From the NCBI GenBank assembly GCA_934590165.1, contig CAKTOO010000015.1, positions 1 through 64,000 on the forward strand: a stretch of DNA of 64,000 bases, written 5' to 3'. The notes under the pieces were generated by a model, which did not search any database, had not been told where the DNA came from, and worked only from the letters and a program-made list of their open reading frames with translations. This DNA comes from an uncultured Dysosmobacter sp. (GTDB lineage Bacteria; Bacillota; Clostridia; Oscillospirales; Oscillospiraceae). Shown piece after piece: positions 41,946 through 49,589 of this stretch. Position 1 is the stretch's first letter, and each line of letters starts with the position of its first letter. The position numbers were made by a program, and so were the translations under genes.

Positions 41946-43493
41946 TTATTCGGCGTACCGAACCGTGGACAGGTCCAGCACGTAGATGGGATAGAAGGTC
42001 ACGCCCTCCAGTCCCTGCCGTACGGCCACCAGGTCCGCCAGGTCCTGGATGTAGACGTTGGCGGCGTTTTCCGTCAGGTTCTTCTCCATGGCCTTGTAGA
42101 TGGCGGTCTGCTCGGCGTCATCATAGGTGGTCAGAGCCTGCTGGAACAGAGCGTCGTAATCGGCGTTGTTATAATTGATAAAGTTCTTGGCATAATCAGA
42201 GGTAAAACGCTCCAGCAGGGCACGGGCGGTCATGTTGGAAGCGTCCACGCCCACCACGGTGGACTGGAACTGACGGCCGCTGTACACATCGGACACCCAG
42301 GTGCCCCACTCCACCAGTTCGATCTTGGCGGTGACGCCGATCTCCTTCAGCTGCTCCACCAGCACCTGGGCGGTGTCGATGTGGGGCTGGTAGTTGGAGG
42401 GGACGGTGATGGTCATCTCAAAGCCGTTGGGATAGCCGGCGTCGGCCAGGAGGCTCTTGGCCTTCTCCACATCCTTCGTGTAATAGTTGGTGAGGCTCTC
42501 GTCAAAGTATTTGCCGAAAGCGGGGTACATGCTGGAGCCGATGGGGCTGCCGTAGCCATTGAAGGCCAGGTCGATGATGCCCTGCTTGTCCACGGCGTAG
42601 CACAGGGCCTGACGGACCCGCACATCGTCAAAGGGCTTTTCCGCGTTGTTCAGGTACAGGGCCTGCACCAGGTTCATGGTGCCCTCGGCCACATAGAAAT
42701 CGTCGCCCAGTTGGGCCACCTGGGTGCTGGTCAGGTGGGAGCACAGGTCGATGGCGCCGCTCTGGAGGCTCATGATCAGGCTGTCGGCGTTCTCCATGAT
42801 CTTGAAGGTCACCTTGTCCAGGTACGCGGGGGTGCCCCAATACTCGTCAAACTTCTCCAGGACGATATTGTCCTGGGCGGCCCGGGAGACGAACTTGAAC
42901 GGGCCGGTGCCCACGGGGGCGGTATCCTGCTGGTCGTAATCAGCGGGCAGAATAGCGGTGGTCATATAGGAAATGAACTCGTTGCTGGGCTCGGAGATGG
43001 TGATGGCGACGGTGCGCGCATCCACAGCCTCTACCGACTGGATAACAGAAAACGCCTCCACCAGCGGAGTCCCATCCGTGGTGTCGGCGCAGCGGTTAAT
43101 GGAATATACAACATCCTCCGCTGTCACTTCGTCACCGTTATGGAACTTCACGCCTTCCCGCAGGGTAAAGGTGTAGGTCAGCCGATCCTCGGAAACGGTG
43201 TAGCTTTCAGCAACAGCAGGGGTCAAATCTCCCGTAGAAGTGGGCTTCATCAAGCCCTCGAACACATTGAACATGACTTCTTTGGTTCCTGCCGCCACCG
43301 CCAGGTGAGGGTCAAGACTGTCATCCAGGTCCTGCGCGATGCCCACCGTGATCTCGTTGGCCACCGCGTCGGTAGAGCCGGTTTGTGTCTGTCCGCCTTC
43401 CGGGGTCTTCTCTGTGCTGCCGCCTCCGCAACCGGTGAGTGCGGCGCACAGGAGACTGGCCAGAAGAAGGAATGCCATGAGTTTCTTCTTCAT
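41946..43493 (-). CDS. dppA: Peptide-type ABC transporter substrate-binding lipoprotein
   Basis: A 515-residue SBP_bac_5 family protein. It has a lipoprotein signal with LTGC at residues 19-22 (Cys22 lipidated), a short Gly/Thr/Gln linker, then the family core with LTYTFTLREGVKFHNGDEVTAEDVVYS. It binds peptides or similar ligands outside the membrane and delivers them to DppBC. AAAAGGAGAG precedes the ATG. It is first in a six-gene minus-strand operon. The ligand, dipeptide, oligopeptide or nickel, cannot be fixed from sequence alone. Confidence 0.92.
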   Translation of the reverse strand: MKKKLMAFLLLASLLCAALTGCGGGSTEKTPEGGQTQTGSTDAVANEITVGIAQDLDDSLDPHLAVAAGTKEVMFNVFEGLMKPTSTGDLTPAVAESYTVSEDRLTYTFTLREGVKFHNGDEVTAEDVVYSINRCADTTDGTPLVEAFSVIQSVEAVDARTVAITISEPSNEFISYMTTAILPADYDQQDTAPVGTGPFKFVSRAAQDNIVLEKFDEYWGTPAYLDKVTFKIMENADSLIMSLQSGAIDLCSHLTSTQVAQLGDDFYVAEGTMNLVQALYLNNAEKPFDDVRVRQALCYAVDKQGIIDLAFNGYGSPIGSSMYPAFGKYFDESLTNYYTKDVEKAKSLLADAGYPNGFEMTITVPSNYQPHIDTAQVLVEQLKEIGVTAKIELVEWGTWVSDVYSGRQFQSTVVGVDASNMTARALLERFTSDYAKNFINYNNADYDALFQQALTTYDDAEQTAIYKAMEKNLTENAANVYIQDLADLVAVRQGLEGVTFYPIYVLDLSTVRYAE

Positions 43494-43593
43494 CGTGGTC
43501 TCTCCTTTTCATCACTGCCTCTTTGAGGTCAGTGTTGGGCGGAAGCTGTCCGCCCTGACAGAAATGATCGGCTCTATTCAATTGTAAAAGGAG

Positions 43594-43637
43594 CCTTGCG
43601 GAGCAGTCGTTATTTTTATAACAAGCGTCCCGCAAGG
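43594..43637 (-). terminator. Hairpin at the 5-prime end of the dpp transcript, possible terminator for the upstream gene
   Basis: CCTTGCGG (43594-43601) and CCGCAAGG (43630-43637) plus an inner GTTAT/ATAAC pair form a long hairpin, followed on the minus strand by CTCC and T4. It starts almost at the predicted start point of the dpp promoter, so it could stop transcripts from the AI-2E-family gene while capping the dpp message. Confidence 0.5.
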
Positions 43638-43641
43638 CTGT

Positions 43642-43670
43642 ATTGTACACGATAGTATGGTGGATTGCAA
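43642..43670 (-). promoter_or_regulatory. Promoter of the dpp operon
   Basis: Minus-strand TTGCAA (43665-43670) and TACAAT (43642-43647) are 17 bases apart, beginning 17 bases after the end of the AI-2E-family gene. Confidence 0.75.
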
Positions 43671-43686
43671 GAGTTTTTCGCAAAAT

Positions 43687-44937
43687 TCAGTAGGTTTCTT
43701 CGTCTGTTTTGGCGGGGGCCTCCTCCGGTGCCGTTCCTGTTCCCTCCGGGGTCCCGGCGGCGTAGGCCTCCGTGGCCAGGGGCAGGCCCTTCTTTTTCAG
43801 CAGCACCCGCACCAGGAAATCAGCGGCACTGTACAGGCAGGCGCACACCGGCACGCCGAAGAACATGCCCACAAGGCCGAAGAAGCTGCCGCCCACCAAA
43901 ATGGCAACGATGACCCACAAGCTGGAAAGACCCGTCTTGTCTCCCAAAATCTTGGGGCCGATGATGTTGCCGTCCAGCTGCTGCAGCAGCAGCACGAACA
44001 GCACGAAATACAGCGCCTTCATGGGGGAGACCAGCAGGATGAGGAACGTGCTGGGGATCGCCCCCAGGAAGGGGCCGAAAAAGGGGATCACATTGGTGAC
44101 GCCCACGATGACAGAGACCAGCGGCGTATAGGGAAATTTCAAAATGGAGCAGCCCACGAAGCACATGGCGCCGATAATCATGGAGTCCAACAACTTGCCC
44201 CGGACAAAACCGGCGAAAATACTGTCCACCTTGGCAGTACCCCGCAGCACCCAGTAGACATGCTCCTTGGGGAACAGGCTGCACACCACCTTGCGGGCGT
44301 GGGCGGCGCAGGTCTCCTTGGTGGCCAGGAAGTAAATGGACACGATGATACCCACCAGAAGGTCGCTCACAAAGCTCACCAGACCGAACACGCTGCCGGA
44401 GACAATGGTCATCAGTGTGGAGGCCTGGGGCAGTACTTCCTTGGTGATCCAGTTCATAAGGCTGTTGTAGGACAGGTCCAGCTGCTGGGTCACCCAGTGC
44501 TCCAGCGGCGGATACGTCTCCAGCAGGTGGGCCACCCAGCCGCTGATGGTATGGTAATAGGTTTCTATATTGGAAAGCAGTTGGGCAATGCTCTTATACA
44601 GCTCCGGCAGCAGCACGGAAGCCAGCAGATACACCATCACAGCGATAATGGTCCAGGTCAGCAGGATGCTCAGGGCCCGAAGCCATCCGGAAGTCCGCTT
44701 TCCCTTTTCGAGCTTTTTTTCCTTGGGCAGGAACAGTTCCTCAAAATAATTGACCATAGGTGCCAGCAGATAGGCCATGAAGGCGCCGTACAGTACCGGC
44801 GACAGGGCGGAAAGGAACTGCCGGCCGAAGGATTGCAGCACCCGGCTGCCAAAAAAGGTGTCATAAAGCAGCAAAATGGCGCTGACCGTGAAAAACACCG
44901 TCAGTCCCAGCAGTACATGCCCGTCTTTCCGCTTCAT
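43687..44937 (-). CDS. AI-2E family transporter
   Basis: A 416-residue membrane protein with about eight helices; the C-terminal half has VIVGVTNVIPFFGPFLGAIP and LLQQLDGNIIGPKILGDKTGLSSLWVIVAILVGG, the AI-2E (UPF0118) family signature. Members have been linked to export of AI-2 or to Na/H exchange, so the substrate is open. A low-complexity Pro/Glu/Ala tail ends the protein. It is divergent from the lipid kinase gene, sharing a -35 hexamer. Confidence 0.9.
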   Translation of the reverse strand: MKRKDGHVLLGLTVFFTVSAILLLYDTFFGSRVLQSFGRQFLSALSPVLYGAFMAYLLAPMVNYFEELFLPKEKKLEKGKRTSGWLRALSILLTWTIIAVMVYLLASVLLPELYKSIAQLLSNIETYYHTISGWVAHLLETYPPLEHWVTQQLDLSYNSLMNWITKEVLPQASTLMTIVSGSVFGLVSFVSDLLVGIIVSIYFLATKETCAAHARKVVCSLFPKEHVYWVLRGTAKVDSIFAGFVRGKLLDSMIIGAMCFVGCSILKFPYTPLVSVIVGVTNVIPFFGPFLGAIPSTFLILLVSPMKALYFVLFVLLLQQLDGNIIGPKILGDKTGLSSLWVIVAILVGGSFFGLVGMFFGVPVCACLYSAADFLVRVLLKKKGLPLATEAYAAGTPEGTGTAPEEAPAKTDEETY

Positions 44938-44963
44938 GTGGACACCACCCTTTCAATATTTTC

Positions 44964-45015
44964 ATTCTACACGGCTCCCTGGGGAATTGCAATCCTCATT
45001 TTCCCGTGATATACT
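44964..45015. promoter_or_regulatory. Two divergent promoters sharing one self-complementary -35 element
   Basis: TTGCAA at 44987-44992 reads the same on both strands. Rightward it is 17 bases from TATACT (45010-45015) for the lipid kinase gene; leftward it is 17 bases from TAGAAT (44964-44969) for the AI-2E-family gene. Both directions have correct spacing, so RNA polymerase can use only one at a time. Confidence 0.75.
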
Positions 45016-45066
45016 ACCTCTCACACCGACCAAACAACCATCTTTCGTCTTTTCAGGAGGCGTTTC

Positions 45067-45954
45067 ATGACGCAGAGAAAGCTTCTTTTTATCGTCAATC
45101 CCCGGGCGGGCCGCAGCAAATCCCGCAGTCCGCTGTTTGATGCCATCTCTGTTTTTTCCGAGGCAGGCTATCTGACCTCCCTGCACGAAACCACCGCCCC
45201 CGGCGACGCCTCCATCACCGCCGCCCGGGAGGGGGAGGATTACGACCTGATCGTGGCCGCCGGCGGCGACGGCACCCTCAATGAGGTCATCACCGGGCTG
45301 ATGTGCCTGGAAAATCGGCCTCTGCTGGGCTATCTTCCCCAGGGCAGCACAAACGATTTTGCCGCCAGCCTCCAAATCTCCGGCAATCCCGTCATTGCCG
45401 CCAGGGCCATCGTCCGCAACGTTCCCCGGATGCTGGATATCGGCCAGTGGAACGGACGTTACTTTGTGTACGTGGCCTCCTTCGGAGCGTTCGTAAAAAG
45501 CTCCTATTCCGCCTCCCAGGCCGCCAAGAACGCCCTGGGCCACTTCGCCTATATTTTGGAGGGGATGAAGGATCTGAACACCCTGCGGCCCTACCGCATC
45601 CGCCTCACCGCCGATGGCGAGGTGCTGGATGGGGAATACCTGTTCGGCGCCGTGTGTAACTCCACTTCCATCGGCGGCCTGATGAAGCTGGACCCGGAAC
45701 GGGTGGTACTGGACGATGGCAAATTCGAGCTGTTGCTGGTCCCCAATCCCAGAACCGCCCTGGACCTGCAGAATCTGGTGCTGGCTCTGCTGAACCAGCA
45801 GTACGACAGCGAGGGCCTGGTGTTCCGCCACGTCTCCTCTCTCCGCCTGGAGACGGAAGAGGATCTGCCCTGGTCTCTGGATGGAGAGTATGCCCCCAGC
45901 GCCGCTGTGGTAAACATCCAAAACCACCAGGCCGCTCTGCGGATGCTGCTGTGA
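45067..45954 (+). CDS. Diacylglycerol kinase-like lipid kinase (YegS/BmrU family)
   Basis: A 295-residue enzyme with the catalytic NPRAG (residues 11-15), AAGGDGTLNEVITG (64-77), and LPQGSTNDFAASL (about 89-101), the DAGK_cat motif set, followed by a beta-rich C-terminal domain ending in a WSLDGE-type motif. It phosphorylates a lipid such as diacylglycerol or a sphingosine-like base with ATP. TCAGGAGG precedes the ATG. The Nudix gene start overlaps its stop, suggesting one operon. Confidence 0.92.
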   Translation: MTQRKLLFIVNPRAGRSKSRSPLFDAISVFSEAGYLTSLHETTAPGDASITAAREGEDYDLIVAAGGDGTLNEVITGLMCLENRPLLGYLPQGSTNDFAASLQISGNPVIAARAIVRNVPRMLDIGQWNGRYFVYVASFGAFVKSSYSASQAAKNALGHFAYILEGMKDLNTLRPYRIRLTADGEVLDGEYLFGAVCNSTSIGGLMKLDPERVVLDDGKFELLLVPNPRTALDLQNLVLALLNQQYDSEGLVFRHVSSLRLETEEDLPWSLDGEYAPSAAVVNIQNHQAALRMLL

Positions 45955-46559
45955 GGGAGCTGGAAGCCCTGCGCCGCCGCTACGGCGGCCACCAGCCGGG
46001 ACTGCTGGGCGCCCGGCACAGCTACGCCGTTCTCTGCCCGCTGGTGGAGCGGCCCGACGGCCTGCATCTTTTGTTTGAGGTCCGCGCCCGGAATTTGAGC
46101 CAGGGCGGCGAGGTCTGTTTCCCCGGCGGCCGCATGGAGGCGGGAGAGGCACCCGCCCAATGCGCCCTGCGGGAGACAGATGAGGAACTGTCCATTCCCG
46201 CCGCCGCCATCTCCCTTCTGGGCACGCCGGACTTTATCTGCAACCAAACGGGCTTTTTGCTGCGGCCGGTGCTGGGGCTGGTGTCCCCCGGCGGCTTTGC
46301 CTCCCTGTGCCCCTCCCCCGCCGAGGTGGCGGAAGTGTTTACCGCGCCGCTGTCCTTTTTTGCAGAAACGGAGCCGGAGCCCTGGCGCTATGAGCTGGTG
46401 CCCCAGGTGCCGGAGGACTTCCCCTACGAGTCCGTGGGCATCCCCCGGGACTATGCCTGGAACCATGGCTGGGTGGATGTGCCCGTGTGGTACTGGCAAG
46501 GCCATGCCGTGTGGGGCATGACCGCCCGCCTGGTGCGGGATCTCATCAAATCCTTTTGA
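45951..46559 (+). CDS. Nudix hydrolase, CoA-pyrophosphatase-like
   Basis: A 202-residue protein whose Nudix box GGRMEAGEAPAQCALRETDEEL lies at residues 59-80, with the catalytic RE..EE intact. The SQGGEVCFPGG segment just before it resembles the CoA-pyrophosphatase (NUDT7/YeaB) motif. It probably cleaves CoA or a related nucleotide diphosphate. Starts at GTG overlapping the lipid kinase TGA (GTGA); there is no strong ribosome site, so translation is probably coupled to the upstream gene. Confidence 0.87.
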   Translation: MRELEALRRRYGGHQPGLLGARHSYAVLCPLVERPDGLHLLFEVRARNLSQGGEVCFPGGRMEAGEAPAQCALRETDEELSIPAAAISLLGTPDFICNQTGFLLRPVLGLVSPGGFASLCPSPAEVAEVFTAPLSFFAETEPEPWRYELVPQVPEDFPYESVGIPRDYAWNHGWVDVPVWYWQGHAVWGMTARLVRDLIKSF

Positions 46560-46596
46560 AAAAAGCAGAACCGGCTTTCGTCGGTTCCGCTTTTTG
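46560..46596. terminator. Bidirectional terminator between the Nudix and antiporter genes
   Basis: A 14-base stem with one mismatch (46560-46573 with 46582-46595) bordered by A5 and T5. Confidence 0.85.
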
Positions 46597-46606
46597 ATAT
46601 CCACTT

Positions 46607-47563
46607 TTACATGACCAGCACGGCCACATACCCGGCATAGGCCGCCAGCATCAGCGCCCCCTGCCAGCGGTAGAACTTTCCCTTCAGCAGGGGCGGCGCC
46701 ACCGCCACGCAGCTCATAAACAGGCAGATGGGAAGGTCCAGCGCCGTGGTCTGGCTGCCGATGGTCAGCCGCCCGCCGGACACAGCGGAGCACACCGGCA
46801 GGATCATGGTCAGATCGATGACATTGGCGCCGATGATGTTGCCCACGGACATGGAGGCCTCTTTTTTTGCGATGGCCGTCAGGGTGGTGACCAGCTCCGG
46901 CAAAGAGGTGCCGATGGCCACCATGGTGACGCCGATGATGCTGGAGGGCACACCCAGCAGCAGCGCCAGCTCACCGCCGTAATTGATGAGCAGCCGGGAG
47001 CCGATGACGATGGCGGCGATACCTACCACGAACAGTCCCAGCTTCATCATCATCTGTCGGTGGGAGACCGTGCGGCGGCCGGGATGCTCCTCCCGCCGCT
47101 CCGTCATGCCCTGGCGGGCATCCACGATGTTGTTCCCCAGATACACCGCGAAAATGACGAACAGCAGCATACTGGGCAGGAACGCAAGTCCGCCTCCCCG
47201 GCACAGAGCCAGCAGCAGTGCCGCGCCGGACACCATCAAAACCGCTTTCAGGTTGAATTGCTTCTTGCTGACCACCGACGGGATGCACACCACGGAAATA
47301 CCCAGGATCAGTCCCAGGTTGGCGGTGACAGATCCCACGGCATTACCCACTGCCAGATCCACTTCCCCCTGGAGCACGCCGGTGACGGACACCGTCAGCT
47401 CCGGCAGCGTCGTGGCCAGAGACACAATCGTAGCGCCGATAATAAAGCGGGGCACGCCGGTGCTCTCCGCGATCCAAACAGCGCCGTCCAAAAACCAGTC
47501 GCCGCCCTTGACGATCAGCACAAGACCCACCAAAAATAACAAAACCGTCATCCAGATATTCAT
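46607..47563 (-). CDS. Calcium/sodium antiporter family protein (CaCA)
   Basis: A 318-residue protein with ten membrane helices and two inverted alpha repeats: GATIVSLATTLPELTVSV (about 42-59) and GVTMVAIGTSLPELVTTL (about 208-225), where the acidic Glu residues bind the ion. CaCA exchangers move Ca, Na or other divalent cations. The ATG at 47563 follows GCAGGAGG. The yybP-ykoY riboswitch upstream implies manganese control, so the physiological ion may be manganese rather than calcium. Confidence 0.9.
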   Translation of the reverse strand: MNIWMTVLLFLVGLVLIVKGGDWFLDGAVWIAESTGVPRFIIGATIVSLATTLPELTVSVTGVLQGEVDLAVGNAVGSVTANLGLILGISVVCIPSVVSKKQFNLKAVLMVSGAALLLALCRGGGLAFLPSMLLFVIFAVYLGNNIVDARQGMTERREEHPGRRTVSHRQMMMKLGLFVVGIAAIVIGSRLLINYGGELALLLGVPSSIIGVTMVAIGTSLPELVTTLTAIAKKEASMSVGNIIGANVIDLTMILPVCSAVSGGRLTIGSQTTALDLPICLFMSCVAVAPPLLKGKFYRWQGALMLAAYAGYVAVLVM

Positions 47564-47655
47564 ACGTCCTCCTGCGTTTTTCCATAAAATGAGCGAGGCC
47601 CTTACTGCACACCACGCCGCCGGGATACTTCCCCGCAGCAGCGATGTCCAGTAAA

Positions 47656-47755
47656 AGTCTCGCCTTTTCGACATGTTCCGGGCGGCCCAGCGCCGCCGTG
47701 CTGACGAACCACACCACGCTTTTCAGAGCGCAGGCTACTCCCTTTTACGTACTTA
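47656..47755 (-). promoter_or_regulatory. yybP-ykoY (manganese-sensing) riboswitch
   Basis: On the minus strand GTAAAAG (about 47750) pairs with CTTTTAC (about 47655) as P1, enclosing the conserved GGAGTAGC loop on one side and GCGAGA on the other. A second arm pairs GGTTC with GGAAC around GTCAGCACGG, and is topped by GGCGGC/GCCGCC. This is the yybP-ykoY fold. There is no terminator after it, but GCGAG could pair with CTCGC near 47594-47598, so control is probably at translation. Confidence 0.82.
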
Positions 47756-47756
47756 T

Positions 47757-47786
47757 ATTATATGAAAGGACTCGTTTGTTTGTCAA
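47757..47786 (-). promoter_or_regulatory. Promoter of the antiporter gene
   Basis: Minus-strand TTGACA (47781-47786) and TATAAT (47757-47762) are 18 bases apart, just before the riboswitch. Confidence 0.85.
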
Positions 47787-47810
47787 CGTGAACTTTTCGT
47801 CAAAATCCCA

Positions 47811-47848
47811 CAAAAGCCCGGAGGAAAGTGCTTTTCCTCCGGGCTTTT
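47811..47848. terminator. Terminator of the phosphatase-acetyltransferase gene
   Basis: A 16-bp stem (about 47811-47827 with 47832-47848) with a four-base loop and A/T-rich flanks; it ends the minus-strand transcript from 48944. Confidence 0.88.
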
Positions 47849-47855
47849 GCACCGT

Positions 47856-48944
47856 TTACAGGTATTCCGGATCGTAGCCGATGTCCTTGATCAGGACCGG
47901 GCCTCCCGCGGTCCGGAATCCGTGCTTCCGGAAAAATCCGGCAGTGGAGGCGTTCTCCGCCAGCGAAAGCCGCAGCTCCCGGCCCTCATGCTCCCGGGTG
48001 AGCCGCACCGCCTGCCCCAGCAACTGCACGCCGAAGCCCCGGCTCCGGCAGGCAGGCTCCACACAGGCCAGGGAGATCCAGCCTGTTTCCGGCCCCAGCT
48101 GCACCAGGCCCACGGGCTTTTCATCCAAATAGCCCACCAGCGTGGTCCGCTCCGCCGCGTCCGCCAGCAGCCGCGCCCGGTCAAAGGGAACGGCTTTGCC
48201 GCTCTCCGTCCAGGCGGCGGACACGCAGTCCGCCAAAAAGTCCTCCTGCTCCGGCAGCTGCAAAGGTGCGAAGCACAGTCCCGGCTCCAGGGCGCTATCC
48301 CGCTTGCGAGGCTTTTCCCTGGCCAGGTACGCCTCCGTTTGCAGATGGCTGACATCGTCCCGGAACACCACCCGCATCCGGCCGTTTTCCGCCTCCACCA
48401 GGGATACAGCGGTATTGCCGCCCACCGGCGTTTCCGAGAGCCGGTCCAGGGAATAGCCCTCCAGCTCCGCCAGCAGCAGCCGGATGGCGTAGCCATGGGA
48501 CACCACGGCAATGGCTTTCCCTTCGTTCTCCGCGGTAATCTCTTGCACCGCCGCCAGCACCCGTTCCAGCACCTGCTGGGGCGTCTCCGCCCCCTCCACG
48601 TACCATTTTTCCGGATGAAGGTTGAAGTTCACCAGCTGCTCCTGGTCAGTCCGGGCAATGTCGCCCCAGGTCTTCTGCTCCCACCGGCCCACGCAGATCT
48701 CCCGCAGGTCCCGCCGCCGGTGAAGCTCCAGCCCCTTGGGCCGGTAGATGGCGCTGGCGGTGGCGCAGGTACGGTACAGGTCGCTGGCGTAAACGGCGTC
48801 GATCCGGATGTCGGCGAAGCGACGCCGCAGCGCCTCCACCTGCCGCCAGCCCCGGTCGGTGAGAATGCTGTTGTACTGACCCTGCGCGATGCGGTACAGG
48901 TTGCCTTCCGCCTCCGCGTGGCGGACGAGATAGATTCTGGTCAT
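47856..48944 (-). CDS. Histidine phosphatase-GNAT acetyltransferase fusion
   Basis: A 362-residue two-domain protein. Residues 1-205 are a histidine phosphatase (phosphoglycerate-mutase-like), with phospho-accepting His9 in LVRHAEAEGN, where the usual RHG is RHA, and a second His in VVSHGYAIRLLL (about 148). Residues 215-362 are a GNAT domain with CRSRGFGVQLLGQAVRL and ENASTAGFFRKHGFR. Substrates are unknown. The two activities may act on the same metabolite. It lies alone on the minus strand, upstream of the antiporter. Confidence 0.87.
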   Translation of the reverse strand: MTRIYLVRHAEAEGNLYRIAQGQYNSILTDRGWRQVEALRRRFADIRIDAVYASDLYRTCATASAIYRPKGLELHRRRDLREICVGRWEQKTWGDIARTDQEQLVNFNLHPEKWYVEGAETPQQVLERVLAAVQEITAENEGKAIAVVSHGYAIRLLLAELEGYSLDRLSETPVGGNTAVSLVEAENGRMRVVFRDDVSHLQTEAYLAREKPRKRDSALEPGLCFAPLQLPEQEDFLADCVSAAWTESGKAVPFDRARLLADAAERTTLVGYLDEKPVGLVQLGPETGWISLACVEPACRSRGFGVQLLGQAVRLTREHEGRELRLSLAENASTAGFFRKHGFRTAGGPVLIKDIGYDPEYL

Positions 48945-49077
48945 AGGTTCCTCCCAGCTGCGTATTCGATTCGCATTTGATTATAGCGCGGAATGCATCT
49001 TTTGGCAAACCTCTCTCCGGCGGATTTTTCCCCCATAGACGGGCATACTAGCTCCGTGCCAGAAGGAGTGACGGAAT

Positions 49078-49257
49078 ATGAAGACGAGTACCGGATTTTG
49101 GGTCGGTATCGGCGCCGGCATGGCGGCCGGCGCGGCTGTGGGGATGATGATGCCCGGCGGCAGGCAGTCCATGAAAACACAGGTGGGCAAAAGCATCCAC
49201 AAACTGGGTGTCGCCGTGGACGGAGCCGTGGACAACATCGCCTCCGAACTGCACTGA
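49078..49257 (+). CDS. Small glycine-rich membrane-associated protein, YtxH-like
   Basis: A 59-residue protein: MKTSTGFWVGIGAGMAAGA at the start gives one glycine/alanine-rich helix, then a basic linker and an amphipathic tail VGKSIHKLGVAVDGAVDN. The layout recalls YtxH-type stress proteins, but the similarity is weak. GAAGGAG is ten bases before the ATG and a terminator follows, so it is a plausible single-gene unit. Confidence 0.65.
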   Translation: MKTSTGFWVGIGAGMAAGAAVGMMMPGGRQSMKTQVGKSIHKLGVAVDGAVDNIASELH

Positions 49258-49265
49258 GGTGCACA

Positions 49266-49301
49266 GCGGGAGGGGCAAAACGCCCTTCCCGCGTCTTTTT
49301 T
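49266..49301 (+). terminator. Terminator after the small glycine-rich gene
   Basis: GCGGGAGGGGC pairs with GCCCTTCCCGC (one G-T), then GTC and T6. Confidence 0.85.
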
Positions 49302-49321
49302 GAAAATTTTCCGTTTAGGGG

Positions 49322-49349
49322 TTGACTTTATAAAAACCTTTGCTATAAT
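49322..49349 (+). promoter_or_regulatory. Promoter of tRNA-Ser
   Basis: TTGACT (49322-49327) and TATAAT (49344-49349) are 16 bases apart. Confidence 0.8.
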
Positions 49350-49412
49350 AATAACGCTGTCTCTTGAAGGCGGCGCACAAGTTCATCTGAGAAGCAGAAC
49401 TGGAACAGCTAT

Positions 49413-49504
49413 GGAGAAGTCGCCTAGTTGGTCGAGGGCGCATGATTGGAAATCATGTAGGCTCCTAAAGGGTCTCGAGGGTTCGAATCCCTCCTTCTCC
49501 GCCA
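49413..49504 (+). tRNA. tRNA-Ser (anticodon GGA)
   Basis: The acceptor arms GGAGAAG (49413-49419) and CTTCTCC (49494-49500) pair fully, followed by G73 and an encoded CCA. The anticodon stem CATGA/TCATG holds TTGGAAA with GGA at 49448-49450. A long variable arm (about 49460-49480) and GTTCGAATCC in the T-arm fit serine tRNA. It reads UCC and UCU codons. Confidence 0.97.
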
Positions 49505-49507
49505 TAT

Positions 49508-49543
49508 CGGAGCAAGCGTTATACCGCTTGCTCCGACTTTTTT
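49508..49543 (+). terminator. Terminator after tRNA-Ser
   Basis: CGGAGCAAGCG pairs with CGCTTGCTCCG, then AC and T6. Confidence 0.9.
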
Positions 49544-49589
49544 ATAGCTACCAGCTATACAACGAATCTCAACAAAGGAAGTGACCCTC

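Noticed and set aside
47343..47717. Minus-strand open frame across the antiporter leader that reads like a protein
   Set aside because: It runs through the riboswitch and overlaps the antiporter in another frame, and it has no ribosome site. The riboswitch structure accounts for the sequence.
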